A DNA stretch of 64,000 bases. It comes from Pseudomonas coleopterorum (GTDB taxonomy: Bacteria > Pseudomonadota > Gammaproteobacteria > Pseudomonadales > Pseudomonadaceae). The stretch is taken from NCBI RefSeq assembly GCF_900105555.1, contig NZ_FNTZ01000001.1:4405001-4469000 (forward strand), in the 5' to 3' direction. This document shows positions 63,970 to 64,000 of the stretch, one piece after another. The translations under genes were made by a program, and so were the position numbers. Every line of letters begins with the position of its first letter. Within the stretch, counting starts at the first letter, position 1. The notes below the pieces were generated by a model. That model did not search any database, was not told the DNA's origin, and saw only the letters and a program-made list of their open reading frames with translations.

Positions 63970-64000
63970 ACGAACACGGCCGCTCGTTAGGAAAGCCAAG

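Larger units (their letters stand above)
47114..64000. mobile_element. Accessory island inserted in comM
   Basis: From 47114 to the right edge GC content is lower, genes are sparse, and neighbours are of mixed origin. The island disrupts comM and contains a tyrosine recombinase, a defence-like operon, insertion-sequence scars and environmental cargo. The right end, its target duplication and its transposase or integrase ends are not in the window, so its class is not determined. Base composition differs between blocks, suggesting stepwise assembly. Confidence 0.8.

Noticed and set aside
47114..64000. Calling the island a Tn7-like element
   Set aside because: comM insertion recalls such elements, but no TnsA/B/C or TniA/B/Q gene and no clear end repeats are visible in the window.

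Overview
The window is chromosomal DNA of a Pseudomonas, most like the P. putida group. The evidence is gene order shared with other Pseudomonas chromosomes (ygfB-pepP-ubiH, zapA-6S RNA-fthC, ubiD-rho-trxA, ppx/ppk, algP-algQ-hemYXDC-algR-algZ-argH, lptM-lysA-dapF-xerC, sutA, glnK-amtB-ubiK-yifB), high GC with strong C/G third-codon bias, and the REP palindromes typical of this group (CGCGGGCAGAG...CCGCTCCCAC). That group placement is an inference.

Bases 1-47,113 are core genome: ubiquinone genes (ubiH start, ubiD, ubiK), cell division (zapA and a coiled-coil partner), 6S RNA, folate salvage (fthC), glycerol-3-phosphate uptake (glpT), transcription termination (rho), redox (trxA), polyphosphate metabolism (convergent ppx and ppk), an ABC-F ATPase, the alginate/virulence regulators algP, algQ, algR and algZ interleaved with the haem genes hemC, hemD, hemX and hemY, argH, a lysine/chromosome-dimer block (lptM-lysA-dapF-DUF484-xerC-HAD), sutA, and the nitrogen-controlled glnK-amtB operon. 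A polar amino-acid ABC transporter cassette sits between trxA and ppx. The ppx-ppk junction holds a 92-bp tandem array in which the last codons of ppx are copied 16 times together with a REP half-palindrome.

At 47,114 the conserved competence/Mg-chelatase-like gene comM (yifB) is cut in its Walker B motif and lower-GC accessory DNA begins; it runs to the right edge with no resumption of comM. From left to right it holds an XRE fragment, long gene-poor DNA, a class III-type Sir2 deacylase, a small protein resembling the Xre/MbcA/ParS antitoxin domain, an unknown protein, an XRE regulator with a second C-terminal HTH, a scar of three truncated genes (IS3-family transposase, SulP transporter, OLD-family nuclease), an AAA ATPase plus subtilisin-like protease pair matching the IetAS anti-phage/plasmid-exclusion system, a tyrosine recombinase, and a three-gene light-sensing operon (bacteriophytochrome histidine kinase, single-domain response regulator, hybrid histidine kinase with two receiver domains).

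Regulatory sites read from the sequence include a Pho box upstream of ppk, an NtrC site plus a sigma-54 promoter upstream of glnK, a perfect palindrome upstream of trxA, an inverted repeat upstream of the ChaC-like gene, and several intrinsic terminators.
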